Of a stretch of 64,000 bases of DNA, positions 26,253 through 38,781 are shown piece after piece. The stretch is from contig OU015533.1 in NCBI GenBank assembly GCA_907165065.1, positions 25,002,578 to 25,066,577 on the forward strand. Direction: 5' to 3'. The notes under the pieces are model-generated. The model was not told the DNA's origin. It saw only the letters and a list, made by a program, of their open reading frames with translations, and did no database searches. The DNA is from Caprimulgus europaeus. Its lineage: Eukaryota > Chordata > Aves > Caprimulgiformes > Caprimulgidae. Position numbers and translations under genes: made by a program. Each line of letters begins with the position of its first letter. The first letter of the stretch is position 1.

Positions 26253-27681
26253 CTTTAGAAAGAGTTAATATGAATTATAATATTCATTCATTAATTCACA
26301 GTGCAGAATATTTTATTCATTTGCAACATTTAAAATACATCCTTCAAATTGAAAAGCAAAGCTGCAAATATTTATTCTGAATAAACATGTGAAAGCCTGA
26401 TCGTTTTGATACCAGGATTTAGTTTATTTCTTTCAACTGTTATTCTTTACTCTTTGAGTATAATATTGCAAATCTAAGTTACTTGCAATGCTTTTCAAAA
26501 AAGGTTAAAGATATTTTGGGGAAAGAACTTGAGCACTTTGCTAAGAGTAATCACAGTTTGTCCTAGCAATCTGGAGTATTAACATAATTTGTTGAATCAG
26601 TACCTTCATTCCTAAAACCTGAGTTGGTTTAACATCATTTGGGTTTAAGTCCTTTTTTTTCTCATGACTAGTCCATAAATTTATTGAACCAGTGAAAAAA
26701 ATGTAATTTCCTTAAACCACTTGAAAAAGAAAAACTGTTCAAAGCTCTTGGCTCTAGTTGAAGTAACACTGAGTTCTACCACAACAAACCATTTTGAATT
26801 GGTTTAGCCCTTAGAAAAGCTGTAAGAGCTATCAGCAGTGAAGGGTTCAATTTCTTCCTACTTCTTTAAGGTAATATGCACTTCACAACAAACAATGAGC
26901 CATATTTTTAAAAGACTCAATTCCCACAGCATTTCTGCTGAATAAGCTCAAAGATCCTGATCCTACATGGCAATAAGTGCCTTCAAGCAATGCACTACTG
27001 ATCTCGGACCTCACCGACAGTAACTACACGCAGGGATGTAGTGTCTTGCCCTGCTGGTTTAAGTTGTTATCACTTTGACTCAAATTCTTCTCTGGAAAGT
27101 TAACTTAGGAATCTGGCACTGTTATTTACAAATGGCACTCCTTTTTGTGTCAAAAGCAGGTAATAACACAGGGTCAATTGCAGGTATATCATAGCTAGGA
27201 AGCATCCTATCCAACAAGCAATAAAACCCTGTCACATCCCTGCCACAGGCAACTGACAGCTGCCACAGCCTCTCTGGTGAGTCTTCCCCAACTGTGTAGT
27301 TTATCATTAAAGAGGGAAATTACCACTTTGCTGGACTGCAGAAACAGTTGCCTGAGTTGCATACAAAAAAGGGAGACCCAAGAAAAGCAAAGTGAATAAA
27401 ACATTTTTCACTAGTATTGTAAGAACTTCTGTTTTCATCTCATTAGTCTTCAAGTTTCAATGCAATATATAACTTAACAATGACATAATGGGAAAGCTGA
27501 AAAAGTCCATACAGCATCCAAGTAAAAAAAAAATCCCTTCTTGGATACTTAACATGCATCCTAGGTACTGTAACTTCTTAACAAAATTCAACTGGGTAAA
27601 AGAAAAAGGAACATAGAATTAGAGAGACAGAATTAAATTTACATTTCCACAAAAATTATGCAGCTGTGAGGAAGATCTTAC
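26253..27681 (-). other. PDE11A 1.4 kb intron
   Basis: Intron interrupting a Gly codon within GAF-B. It starts GTAAGA and ends TTCTAAAG. No repeat or exon is recognised. Confidence 0.92.
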
Positions 27682-27757
27682 CAATTATTTGGTGGTTGCT
27701 ATTCCATATAGGAACACACAGAACAGACCTTATGTGAAAGCCAGAAATTTGGTCAGC
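27682..27757 (-). CDS. PDE11A: PDE11A exon (likely exon 7): GAF-B strand
   Basis: This 76-base exon encodes 25 residues, ADQISGFHIRSVLCVPIWNS then NHQII, plus the first base of a Gly codon. This is the central GAF-B strand region (RSVLCVPIW), matching the SLLCMPI type strand of GAF-A. The acceptor reads ATATTTTAG before GCT and the donor is GTAAGA after G. The translated residues equal those I recall for human PDE11A. It was placed by protein match and splice signals, being too short to stand out as an open frame. The phase (ends +1) fits the next exon, which starts with GG. Confidence 0.95.
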
Positions 27758-30209
27758 CTAAAATATAGAAATGAGAGCTTCCATTAGTGGGAGGTATCAT
27801 TTGGAGCCTTTTACATTCTATAGTAGTAGAAAGGTAAAGGAGTAAGTTTACATTTACAAATGTCATTTCCATATGAATCAACTCTCACTCAGAAAAAACT
27901 TTCTGCTGAAACATCATTCACAGTAAGACTAACCAGAAGTCATAAGGATTATTCTAAAAATTGCCAAAGAAAACACAAATATTGCCATCTTTGCCACAGA
28001 AAGCTTACACTATTTGACTTAGATTTGGAACTAAAGACAAACTGCAACTGAGACAATGTTCAGATAATTCCTGGATTACTTATAATGGTGAATTAGTAGA
28101 GGTAACCTCCACTGAATAAGTGTGCCTTAGAAATACTCTTCCCAATTTTCAAACTGAAAGTGGATTTAGCAAATCAGCTATAAAAAAGGGCTTGCAGGAA
28201 ATGCACATTTTCAGAAGGAAGGCGAGAGTAAGTAGGGAATTGTGCAAATGTGCAGGCTAGGAAGGAATGGAAGGGTGGGGTCAAAACCAAAATTTTATAT
28301 TTTCTATGTAGGCTTAATTGATCCTATAGTTCTGAAGAGAATTCTGTGAGTAATTTATTGTTTTTTATCTAATACAGTATAAAACTTTGCAATTTATTTT
28401 AAGTGTCCGATTCTCTCTTTTCTACAGTTAATAAACTATATGTAGGGTCACTGTTGCAAAATCTGAAGAAAATAAAATGTTTTTCCAAAAGAGATTAGAG
28501 TAAGAGTGGAATTAGCCCAGTCACAGGAAATCATGACACCAGATGTTCTTTTACTAAAACAGCAAGTGCTACAGGCAACCTGTAACAAAAGAAAAAGACC
28601 AGCAATAATTCATATATTGGAGGCAAGGTAGGATCACTGTGATTTCCTAGTTAGCAAAAGGTGTAATTCAGATTTTACTACAGTACTGCTTATCTGTACA
28701 TACTCAGAACTCATCACTGAAATCAGTGTGGAATGTCACCTAAAATCCATGGGAGCGGGGGAAAAATTGCCCCAGATGTGTATCTTAAAATGAACTCAAT
28801 GAAAATACTTTGGCATTACATTCCTGGTAAATTGAAAATTGAGCATCAATATTTAAAAGTAATAATTAGTGTTCTGGGAGGAAAAAAGAGCGTTTTTAAT
28901 AAAAGCAGAGAAGAGAGTATCTGGTCATAGCTACAAACGTATATTTAATTCTAAGCCATAAGGGATAGCACGTACTTCTTACTACACTTGACTGTCTTGT
29001 AGAAATAACTGATGATAAAAACTGAATTTAAGCATTAAATTTTTATAGGAACTCACCAACAGAAAATAATCACTGCCCATTGTATTAAGCATTTTCTTTT
29101 TCTCTATATAAATTGGGCAGTGCTTTTAACTTGGAAAAGACTAACTGTGAAACAAATTAGAGCTGAATTATTCAGGACAAGATATATTAAAAACACAACT
29201 GCAAACATATCAACAATTGGCATACTTTATTTTAGCATATCTCTTTGGCAAGAAATAGACCCCAGGCACTAATTGTAGTTCTTGAAATTCTGAACAAATT
29301 AGCATCAATGCAGTCGTCTTGTACACCTCTACAGCAGGCCCCTTATATTTTTCTTGTTTTGACAAATTCTGCTGGTTTGAGAGATAATCTCTTTAATAAC
29401 ACAAGAAATAAAAATGGAACCAAACTCTCAACATGAAACACTTCCAAATACACTTATTGTAGTAACACAGCTTGGTAAGCTTGCTGACTGAGGCTGTCCG
29501 CTGATTAGTGTGCTGCACAATTGCTCACCAAGTCCCCTGTAGTAATACTGTTTCACTGGATAGAATTCAGTGAAGGTTTTGTCCTTCCAGAACATTTATT
29601 TAGGTGTTAAGTATACGTATATATTTTTCTCTGCATCTACACCTTCCTAACTGAGGCTGGAATGAATGGGGTACCTTAGGATACACAACTTTTACTAGGA
29701 GCGATATGTATCTTGGCACAGTGTGTACATTTAATTTGTGCACATTATAAGGTTAGCTGGCTAAGTTAGATCACAAACAACATTTGTCTCTCCAGATATT
29801 GGTTCTGTTTACACTCTGTGTGTGCACAATCCCAGTCTACAACAGCTAACAACAATGGTGCTACTAACACTGAACACCAACAATAGAATTTTCAGCAATA
29901 AAAATCAGTTTGCGTAGGTATCAGAGCACTTGATAGACGGAAGTATTGGTTATAACTAGAAAAAAAGAATCATGGAAAGACTAAGTAACTGCCTGAAGTC
30001 ATACATTAATTCAGTTACCTGTGTTTACTATATAAAGCTATGTCAACACCAGCAGACCAGAAGGAGATACATATATATACATACTGAATAGAAAAAAAAA
30101 AATTAAAAAATTATCATGTTTTACAGTTACTTGTATGTAATAAAATTGTGTTATATTCATTGCAATGCCAAAAAAATGATGTATATTTACATTTCTAAAA
30201 ATCTCTTAC
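27758..30209 (-). other. PDE11A 2.5 kb intron
   Basis: AT-rich intron between the ISDAYQD exon and the RSVLCVPIW exon, in phase 0. It starts GTAAGA and ends ATATTTTAG. No repeat or exon is recognised. Confidence 0.92.
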
Positions 30210-30345
30210 TTCAGCATCAAAGCGAGGATCCTGATAGGCATCACTGATGTTCACTGGGAGACCTGTGGAAGCTACAAGTTCAGCAATGCTATTGTTTATT
30301 AGCCAGTCAGAATAAGAAGATGATTTCTCCACGCTGTCTTTGAAG
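30210..30345 (-). CDS. PDE11A: PDE11A exon (likely exon 6): GAF-B core
   Basis: This 136-base exon begins with one base that completes the split Ser codon and ends in phase 0 after GAA. It encodes [20 protein letters not shown], then [20 protein letters not shown] and RFDAE. The stretch [17 protein letters not shown] is the classic GAF signature found in both GAF domains of PDE2, 5, 6, 10 and 11. It forms part of the ligand pocket and its lid. The acceptor is CTTCTGATAG and the donor is GTAAGA. Asp and Val replace Glu and Met in the early loop relative to the human sequence I recall. The core signature is unchanged. Confidence 0.96.
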
Positions 30346-33300
30346 CTATCAGAAGGCATAGTAAGGAAAGAAAAGAATACAGTCAACATTGCTTGAAAGT
30401 CCAGTATGTCTTACAGGCATATTCATAGGAACAGCCCAACCATTCACAGTTATTAAGTGTTACTAAGTATTATGTATTGAACAATAATTTGGTATTTATT
30501 GAAATGGTAAATCTCCTTTACAAAAAACTTTCTACTGAAAATAGCATTGGTCTCTCAAGTGAAGTAAATACAGCATTTAATAATGAAATGCATTTACATA
30601 TAAATGGAGAGCCAGATTATGTTCCAAGTTTCTGTGGGATACAGGCCTGCTTATCAAAAGCAACCAGTTCTACATAATATTTTCTGCAGAGCTACCTGAA
30701 AGTATATAATTTTAAGATTTTATTTTTTCAAATTAGTCTAATAATTTGACGCATTTGTAATTTATACTTCAAATAATTTTCCTGTCAAGGGAAATGCCAT
30801 TATTTATTTTGGCCTGAAATGCCAGACCCGAATGGGTGAAGAAGGCATCAGGAAATAAGTCTTAAAATCGATAATGTAAGTATATTGCTGTAGGTGGATC
30901 CAGGCAGACATACAATACATTAAGGTTTCCTTTTTTAGTCCTGGCTGAGCTTCTGCCACAACTACTGAGGGGCTGGAGAGCTGTCAGTAAATGAGCATAA
31001 GACACTAGAGTTATGGGCTGAACTCACAACACTCCACTGCAGCTTCTCCAGAAGAGTCAGTATCTACAGAGTCCTTAAAATCCTCACCTTATACCTCAAC
31101 TAATCAGCAGGAAAGTTCTCATTGGCTTATTGCAGATAGGTTTTTGACATTGGTAAGGGGTAGGTATTCATGTGCGAATAAATGAATGCAAGTTGTCTTA
31201 GTTTTGAAAAGAAAACTAATCTATTTTCAACACCTGAGAAACACTACTGTAAAAAGTGACTCTGAGCAGCCATGGAGAAGACTACAATAACTTGAAGCTT
31301 CAAAGCAATGCACATGAATGAAAGAAGGTTGCACAGTAAAATGCTTGGAAGGCTCAAAGCGAAAGGATTGATTTTTGTTGGCTGCATTGATTTCCCAGAG
31401 ACTAATTCAACTAAGTCACTAATTTGAAAAAAACCTCAATATTCTTAAAAGACTATAAAGATAATAGTTACGCACACAAATCAGAGTGTATCAAATTTCA
31501 TTTGGGATACAAATTTTTAGTGACTGTAATAAATGTTATGTGTATACTTCTACAGGAACCTTTACTGAAATATAGTGGGGTTTTAGTTATGTAAAAAAAT
31601 TATATTTTTTTAAAAAATCACATTTATAACTTAAAATTTATTTCAGGACGTCAATACTTGAGAAAAAATATTTTAAGAATAAGAATCTAATTTCAAATGC
31701 ATAGTTCCCAGTTCATACCTTAAAAATCTGGATGATATTACAATTATCATATTAAACACTTTAAATCAGGATTGGATTATGGGTGTGAAGCATTTGAAGC
31801 ATCGAATTAATTTAAGTAAAAGAAAACTGAAAAGAAAAAGCAATAATTCAGGAAGAAGTTTTAAAAGTATGTTCTATGCCATCTCCATGCCTAGCAAGTG
31901 CTTTACACTTGGAAAACTGAGAGGCATTCAACTTTCACTAGTAGGAAATATCAGTGATTAATTCTGGTGAAAATCACAGCCAGCTGTCTCTCTCCATCCT
32001 CAGCAGCTCAGAACTCAGAAGCTACTCTAAAACTCACAAGCAACAGTTTTCTCTAAACTGTGGAAAGCTGTGAGTCTGATGCACTGATGCAGGCAGCTGC
32101 TTTGCCACCATCTCCCTGTCATGTTCTAGCAGGAGCACCACATGCCAGGCAGAAGAGTAAACCCAGCTCAGGAGCATCAAGCAGTGCTGCAGGCTCCCCT
32201 TATGCAGCTGCTTGCCTTGCTATCTTCCCCAAACTTTCCCTGATGGCAGAAAGTGCAGTAGTGAAGTAGTACAGCCAAAATCACAGGTACCATTGAGATG
32301 AACCCTTCCAGCTCGTAGGAACAGAAGAGCAGAAAGATGCCTTATGAAGCATGAAAATACTGAAGGGAATGAGGTGATAATCTGAGTGCACATCAAACCC
32401 AGGGACAGTGCTGGAGAAACAGAAGTACCAGGGATTTTGGCACATCCTCTGTACCAGCCTAAATGGGAAGGAGCACAGATATTTTCTCCCAAGGAGCCCA
32501 TGCTCTGGCTCAGGCAGCTGACCTCTCCACTACCGCTGCTACTCAGGTCAGAGAGCAGTAATCTCAGTGACACCATTTGCCAATATGACAACTTCTATGC
32601 AGAAAAGACATGAGCCTCCAGCACCTTCCCTCAGGCTCATCTTCATCCAGAATACATCAGAACTGAGAACCCTCAGGGCTTCTAAGATTTATGTAATTTT
32701 TTTTTCAAAGAGAAGGAAAATTTAGGAGACTTGGTAAACCTGTAATTCAAGACCAAAATGACTGTCAAAAAGGAATGCATCAGAATGTCATGATGGATAA
32801 TAAACTTGATCATGGTGTGTGCTGCAAAACTGCAAATTGAACAGATAACTGCAAGTTTTGTCTTGAAAGGTATTTCTTTACAACCAACAGCAAAAAAAAA
32901 AAAGAGATATGACTTCATTATAATATTTAGGGACTAAATGGGTAAACTGCTATTAGCCAGATGTAAAAAAGGGGCAAAAGAAAAGTCATTTTTTTCTAAA
33001 ACTGTAAGAAAGTAGGCTAGGATGTCAAAAGTGGTACTGTCCTTGGAACTTCTCTCTCCTTAAGATAAAATTTATAACTAGAACTGTTCTCAGACTATAT
33101 CATCTTTGGATTTCAAATATTATTTCTTTGAAATTTTAGTGATCTTCATTGGTGTAATGATGAAGAAACTAATTTTTCAAATTTTTTCCATATGAAATGT
33201 TTCATAACTTTACATCAGTTATGGATGCAGAATGAAAAGGGCAAAACTCACTAGAGAAGTGCTCAAATGTCAAGGGCTCACACCATTGTTTTGTATCCTA

Positions 33301-35138
33301 AATAACTTATTTTCCCACTGTAGTGCCAATAACTCAAGCTGTGCCTGTGCTAGATCCAAATGTGACATCATTTCTGCCAGTCTAACTTTGGTGTTTGCAA
33401 AACCAACTTCACTCTTCACTGGATGAAAAATGAAAGAAAAAGCATTAAATCTTTCTATTAAGATGCACAGAAATATAACTTTATAGGTCTTGTAAAGACT
33501 AGCTAGCAGGTCACAGGTGTTTATTAATGTATCAGACTAAAGTTAAAATAATCTTGACTTGACTACATGCAGAGCAGACTACTACAAATTGCTTTTTGGT
33601 AACACGCTAATATAACTATGGTAACAAGAAATGAGCCAGCTTGGTTATCTTGACACCACTCTACATTGTTTTGACTAATCTGGCTACAGATCAAATTTGA
33701 GAAAAACAGGAATAACAACCACATCCCTTGATTCATCCTCCTGTCCCTGAACAAAAGGAATGTATTTTCACCCATTTAATTGACCTAGGAAAGACCAACT
33801 GCTACTCTGAAGCTCTTTGTCAAAAGCAGTAATTTGTTATTCCCAGATGAATCAGTAGATTATTTACTCATATTTAAACCTTCCTATTTATTATAACTTG
33901 TTTTCTTTTTCCATTTGTCTCACCATTCCCATCTCTCAGCTAGTGAATAGTGTATGGAAGAGATCTAGTTTCCATCCATCTTTGCGTGGCCTTGGACTCT
34001 GCTGTCAGCTTGCACAACTTAAAAATAACACTGTCCATTTTTGTAATGCTGTGAGATCAACCCATGAAAAGCACCAAGAATTATGACCCATTGTAATCTG
34101 GTTACAATGTGCACATTCACCTTAATGAAGTGGTAGCTTCTTACCACACTGGAGCTGAAGAAATAAAGCATGAAAGAAGGCAAATTACCCCTTTGACGTT
34201 GCTTAAAGGGATTAAATATGACAAAGCACAAAGTAATCTTCAAGTTTGCTAAGCTATGGATAGCAAGTTGGACAGAAGGCTAGGTTTGTCATTACAGCAG
34301 CCATTTGACATGGAAAATTCTAATTCAGAATCAGTATGAATTGATTTATATAAAATGTGTATGATAATGACTGAGTTTGGGCCCTGAAAGATGGGAGAAA
34401 CCTTCTCACAATAGCCCTGAATCTTCATCCACTCATTTGGTAGGTAGGACATTTTATGTGAACTGTTACCAGATGTATTATCTTGTAGGAATTAATACAG
34501 TAACTGCAAATGGACAAGAAGCTCTGTCCATTACTACTTACAATTAGCCCGTTATCAGTGTTTAAATACAGACCCCACTAAGAAAAACATATGCTTCTAT
34601 TTTGACTGGCCTCCCAAACAAGATTTAGTCACAGGAACACAAATTCTAGGAAATACATGTTCTCTGCAGTTTTTAGGCTTTCCAACTTGACAATGAGAGA
34701 AATAGAGTCTTAACTGGAAACCTTTCAACAAAACTGTAAGAAGGCATTTTGTAAGAGATCAACAATCTAAAATAATTTTGTAACTTTTACTTCAGTACTA
34801 ACCATGCAAAACAACACTGGTGTCTTCCATGAGTTCAACAACAAAAAGTCATCCGTTATTTCCCGGTTTCTTCTGAGACACTGATACAATGCTAGCACTA
34901 TATACACAAACATATATACATATATATATAGATATATATAAATATAGATATGTATATCTATTCAAGCAAGTCTCCATTTGAGGCAAGCAGGAGTCTTGTC
35001 TCAGTGAAAACTGTAGGTTCACACTCTTCATTCAGATCTACCCAAAATTCCGTAAGAAAATAAAACTATGATCAAGCAAATTAGAAACTATGGGAAAAAA
35101 ATAAAGTAACCATTACCATAGAAGACATGAGCACTAAC
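30346..35138 (-). other. PDE11A 4.8 kb intron
   Basis: Intron splitting a Ser codon within GAF-B. It starts GTTAGT and ends CTTCTGATAG. A GC-richer part lies at 32050-32640, where open frames exist on both strands without any domain I recognise. A dinucleotide-type AT repeat lies at 34899-34960. Confidence 0.9.
34899..34960. repeat. AT-rich microsatellite (TATA/ATAC/GATA mix)
   Basis: The stretch is made of TATATACA, ATATATATAG and ATATATAAATATAGATAT units over about 60 bases. It is a simple repeat that probably varies in length between individuals. Confidence 0.85.
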
Positions 35139-35203
35139 CTGTTATCAGTATCAGCACTGCATTTTGGAGATAACAACTCAAAAGATTTTGTAAATTTCAC
35201 CAC
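35139..35203 (-). CDS. PDE11A: PDE11A exon (likely exon 5): GAF-B loop segment
   Basis: This 65-base exon starts in phase 0 and leaves two bases (AG) that complete a Ser codon with the next exon. It encodes VVKFTKSFELLSPKCSADTD plus Asn, a variable surface segment inside GAF-B. The acceptor follows a run of ten or more T and reads TATGACAG before GTG. The donor is GTTAGT, a weaker match than the others. Human PDE11A has, from memory, FELMSPKCSADAEN here, where the Met is the expected start of the short isoform PDE11A1. This copy has a TTA Leu codon at that place (35171-35173). The exon is too short to be found by open-frame length; it was placed by protein match plus splice sites. Confidence 0.93.
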
Positions 35204-38200
35204 CTGTCATAAAAAAAAAAATAAATTTAAGTTGGTATTAAGATTAATAAATATGTAAGAAATCAGTAATGTAAGGTTCCTATATTTAAACCATATTTTT
35301 ACCCAATGGTCTTAGAATAAAAATTCAATCTGTATTCCCCCGATGGAGAATTTGTGTTCAAAATACACACTGTGCACAGTTTACTAACAAACAATATAAA
35401 AATCAAATGGTAGCTTTAGATTCATTCATGAAACTATTTTCTGCAACAGTATATGCTTACCTTCAAAGGGCTTTGGAACATGAATTATGGAGCTTTACCT
35501 AAAATACACTTTTTTTAATATAGGAAAGCAAACGAAAAGACTCATTTGCGCTACTAATTGCAACCAATTTTCCTCAAACATATGTGCCTATAGCACACAA
35601 GTGAAACATTTTAAGAGTGTCTAATGTGACACAGAACACATGTACTGTTTTAGGATGCTAGTATGAGTCTCCATCTCCCACTTTGGTTCTGTATTGGAAA
35701 AGCTTTTCATATGATGTACACATTATGGTATTTTAGACATGGGTTAATGTTGAGTTACCCTATGGAGATCTATTTTGATATATAGGTTAACCCTCCAAAA
35801 TAGGTGGAAATCAGGAACATAACTGTTTTGCCACTTGTAAAAATGACCAATAGCATCTTGCTCTTTTCCTTCTTCAAGTTAACCTAAGATTTATGACTGT
35901 TTAGAAAAAATGTAGGTTTAATTTAATACCCTGGCAGTCCACATTTCAGAATTTGGTGTAGAAGAAAGAACTCATTGCCCGTTGTTTGGAAAAATCCCTC
36001 AGTGCTCAAAGGTAGAAACAGTACCAAGAGCAGAAAACTGAAGTGAACAATGCCACCCACAGCCTGCTACTAACACAATGTACTGTTCTGTGAAAAATAA
36101 AAGTCATATTATACTTTAAAACATAGTGGCATTTCATAAGAATGTAGTAGAACTGTATCTTGTAATTATAAAATCAGTGTGGGGAGTCTAGAAAGAGAAA
36201 ATAAACTAGAAATATTAAAATTCTATAACAGAGAATATATAAACAAAATACAAGCCTTGACCTTGCTTTTATGAATGCTAGCGTAATTTAGTGCATACTC
36301 CACTGGAAGTACTTAATTTCTATTAATGTAAATGAAATGAGAATCATCTCTTTCCTCCAGGAGAAAAAATAAAGGGTTTTTTTTCTGCCATACACACAAA
36401 CTTATGATTCTGTGTCTGATAATCATTTAGACTTGTCACAGCCCCACAACAAATAATCAATTACACAGTCAGTGAATCCAAAGATACTTGGATAGAAAAA
36501 AAGAATGATATTACAAGCAACATTTTTATCCTTTAACTGCTTCTCAAATCAGTAGAAAGTAGAATAATTTGTGTTGAATAGCCTGAAAACATTGAAGGAA
36601 GCTACCAATACAAAGGTAGTAATTTATTTTAATCCTACGAACAAGTCAAAAATTTTAAACATTTTTAAAGAGGCTCTCATACCCTCCCAGAGAAAAGCCC
36701 CTGTCAAAACTGTGCATGAAATCCAACTCTTGACAAATACTTTCATATACCTTATGTCCACCTGCTCAGAGCTCTGCAACGAAATATTTCTTCGTCAACT
36801 GGACAGAGCAATTGGAAAAAACATACTTCAGTAATGCTAAAAGTCATATTTTCACTTCACCTGTGCAAAGCAAAAGCTTCTTCCTGTCACAAGTATGTGA
36901 CTATCTAGACATTTGTATGCAAATGTGTCTTTTCCAATGGATTTTCTGTTATTGCAGGGAAAAATTACTAGCTCAAAATAACAAGAGAATTTATTTTTTT
37001 CAGCATTCCCATAATTTAGTAACTGAGACCGGTTCTCATTTATTTTGCAAACTATAAGGAAACTAGTTTAAACGTACAAACATAGCTACTCCCAAACAGA
37101 CCCCTGTGAACAGCTAGAATGGAAGACTCTCAGGAAGGAACAAATCCCATGGAGCAGAGGCCTCGAAAAGTAGCTGAGAAAACTCACTGCTGTACGTTCA
37201 CCCCTTATTGTCTTGCTGTTCTTCCACATTAAGACACTGGATTTGACAAAAACACATTCATGAGAAGTTCAGAAGCTGACTAGTGTGAAAACACTGATTA
37301 GATTGCTGTAAAGCCCACTGAGTTGCTGAATACACAGGATGGTCAGTTAACATAGTCTTGATGAGTTTATTTTTATTTGTTATTCTGAGGGACTAATAGT
37401 CTGATTAAAAATGCAACATGTTACATACTAGAATAGAAGCTATGTAAGTATTTCAGTTGGCTACACTTCACAATAACAGAGGCAGAAGTATGAATACTGT
37501 AGAAATATCAAAGATATACGATAATCATTTATTGGAATGTATGCAGAAAATGTTAGTTCTAAAAAGGAGCATTAAAGATTTGGTTGATGATGTAACTGTT
37601 TCTGGTTCTGAAACTACTTGCAAGCACCACCATTTGATAAGACATTAGCCTGAAAATGTTACCAAGGTCATAAATTCCACGTAAATGTAAATGAAGCTAC
37701 ACACAGGATTTTTCTTCTAATGCCTGTACCATGAAATAAAGGAATGAGCAAATAAATATTTGATAACAAATCAGGTAATTTTTCTTTTTTTTAAGCAGGT
37801 CAGAGGACACCTTGCTTCTCAGTTAAGCTGTCCTAGCTGCTCTGTAGTAAGCACCATTCCATCACATACACAACTGAGAATCATAGCGTATCAGCTAGAT
37901 CACACCATTGATAGTTAAATCCACCAGCCATTTACAGGCATCCTATTAAATGCTTTCAGATGACCAGAAGGAATCACAAATGTACCTTTCAGTTTCCATT
38001 TGAAAAATTGTCTATATTGGTTTTGTCTGGGATAAAGCTATTTGACATGTTTTAGACTTGTGATGAAAACGGTGTTGATAACAGGGATGAAAACATCCTG
38101 CAGTACTAAGCAGCACTTATACAGCATCAAGGACTTCTGTTTCTCACTCTGCCCCGTCCAGTGAATAGACTGGGCAGTGCACAACAGACTGGGAGGGGAC

Positions 38201-38640
38201 ACAGCTGGGACAGCTGACCCCAACTGACCAAAGGGATATCTCTTACCATATGACATTGTGCTCAGAATAAAAGCTGCCGGAAGGGGGGACACTTGCAGAC
38301 TTAGGTGACAGAACTGCCAGTTGGAAGTCGCACATGAATGCCTTATTTTGCTTTACCTACTAAAAAGTTTTTATCTCAACCCACAAGTTTTCACACTTTT
38401 ACCCTTCCAATTCCCTTCCCCATCCCACTGGGGTAAGGAAATGATTGAGTGGTTGTGTGAGGCTTAGCTGCCTGCTGAGGTTAAACTACAAGAGCAGTGT
38501 TGATAAAGATTGAACCTGTACCTAACTTAAACACTTAAGAATGATGTGCTGGAAGAATACGTGCTGTCCAGTATTTACATATGATACAAAACAGCTTCAC
38601 CACAATAAAATCTTTCTACAGAACATGCAGATATACTTAC
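35204..38640 (-). other. PDE11A 3.4 kb intron with an old LTR
   Basis: Intron between the GAF-B start exon and the VVKFTKSF exon, in phase 0. It starts GTAAGT and ends in a T-rich tract plus ATGACAG. It contains a decayed solo LTR at 38009-38490, antisense to the gene. No other exon is recognised. Confidence 0.9.
38009..38490 (+). mobile_element. Decayed solo LTR of the TGTCCTGG family (endogenous retrovirus, probably ERVL-like)
   Basis: The sequence follows the LTR at 44382-44930 along its length. Shared points in order are TGTC...TTTTGTCTGGGATA, GTGTTGATAACA, ATCAAGGACTTCTGTTTCTC, CACAGCTGGGACAGCTGACC, TACCATATGACATTGTGCTC, TTTTTATCTCAACCCACAAG, CATCCCACTGGGG and GGTTAAACTACA. It is on the plus strand, antisense to PDE11A. 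It has many changes and gaps, so it is older than the other copy. The TATA position reads AATAAAAGC instead of TATATAAA. No internal retroviral sequence flanks it. Confidence 0.8.
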
Positions 38641-38781
38641 TGGTGATTCAATATCTTCCAGAAGTAATACTGAGCACCTTTCACACTTCAGCAGGGTCTG
38701 GGCCCGATGCATAATTTTCTTGACAATTTTCTCTAAGTCAGTCTGTTCCTCAAAGAGGTCATTCACTACTTCCAGTAAAGC
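38641..38781 (-). CDS. PDE11A: PDE11A exon (likely exon 4): start of GAF-B
   Basis: This 141-base exon encodes 47 residues, ALLEVVNDLFEEQTDLEKIV through LLLEDIESP, in phase 0 at both ends. It holds the linker helix (LLEVVNDLFEEQ) and the first strands of GAF-B, including the KCERCSVLLLED strand typical of PDE GAF domains. GAF-B is the domain linked to PDE11A dimerisation. The acceptor is TGTATGCAG before GCT and the donor is GTAAGT after CCA. The frame runs on into the intron for a short way before a stop, so the exon end is set by the donor and by the match of the next exon. The sequence equals my recalled human protein over this stretch. A decayed LTR starts 151 bases into the following intron. 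Confidence 0.96.

Noticed and set aside
30210-30345. A possible extra Ser (KSSSYSDW) relative to human PDE11A
   Set aside because: Counting to the catalytic His gives the recalled human number (664) only if the human exon has the same length, so my memory of one fewer Ser is probably wrong.
32220-32591. 123-codon minus-strand open frame in the 4.8 kb intron
   Set aside because: No PDE11A similarity, no recognisable domain, and frames are open on both strands here.
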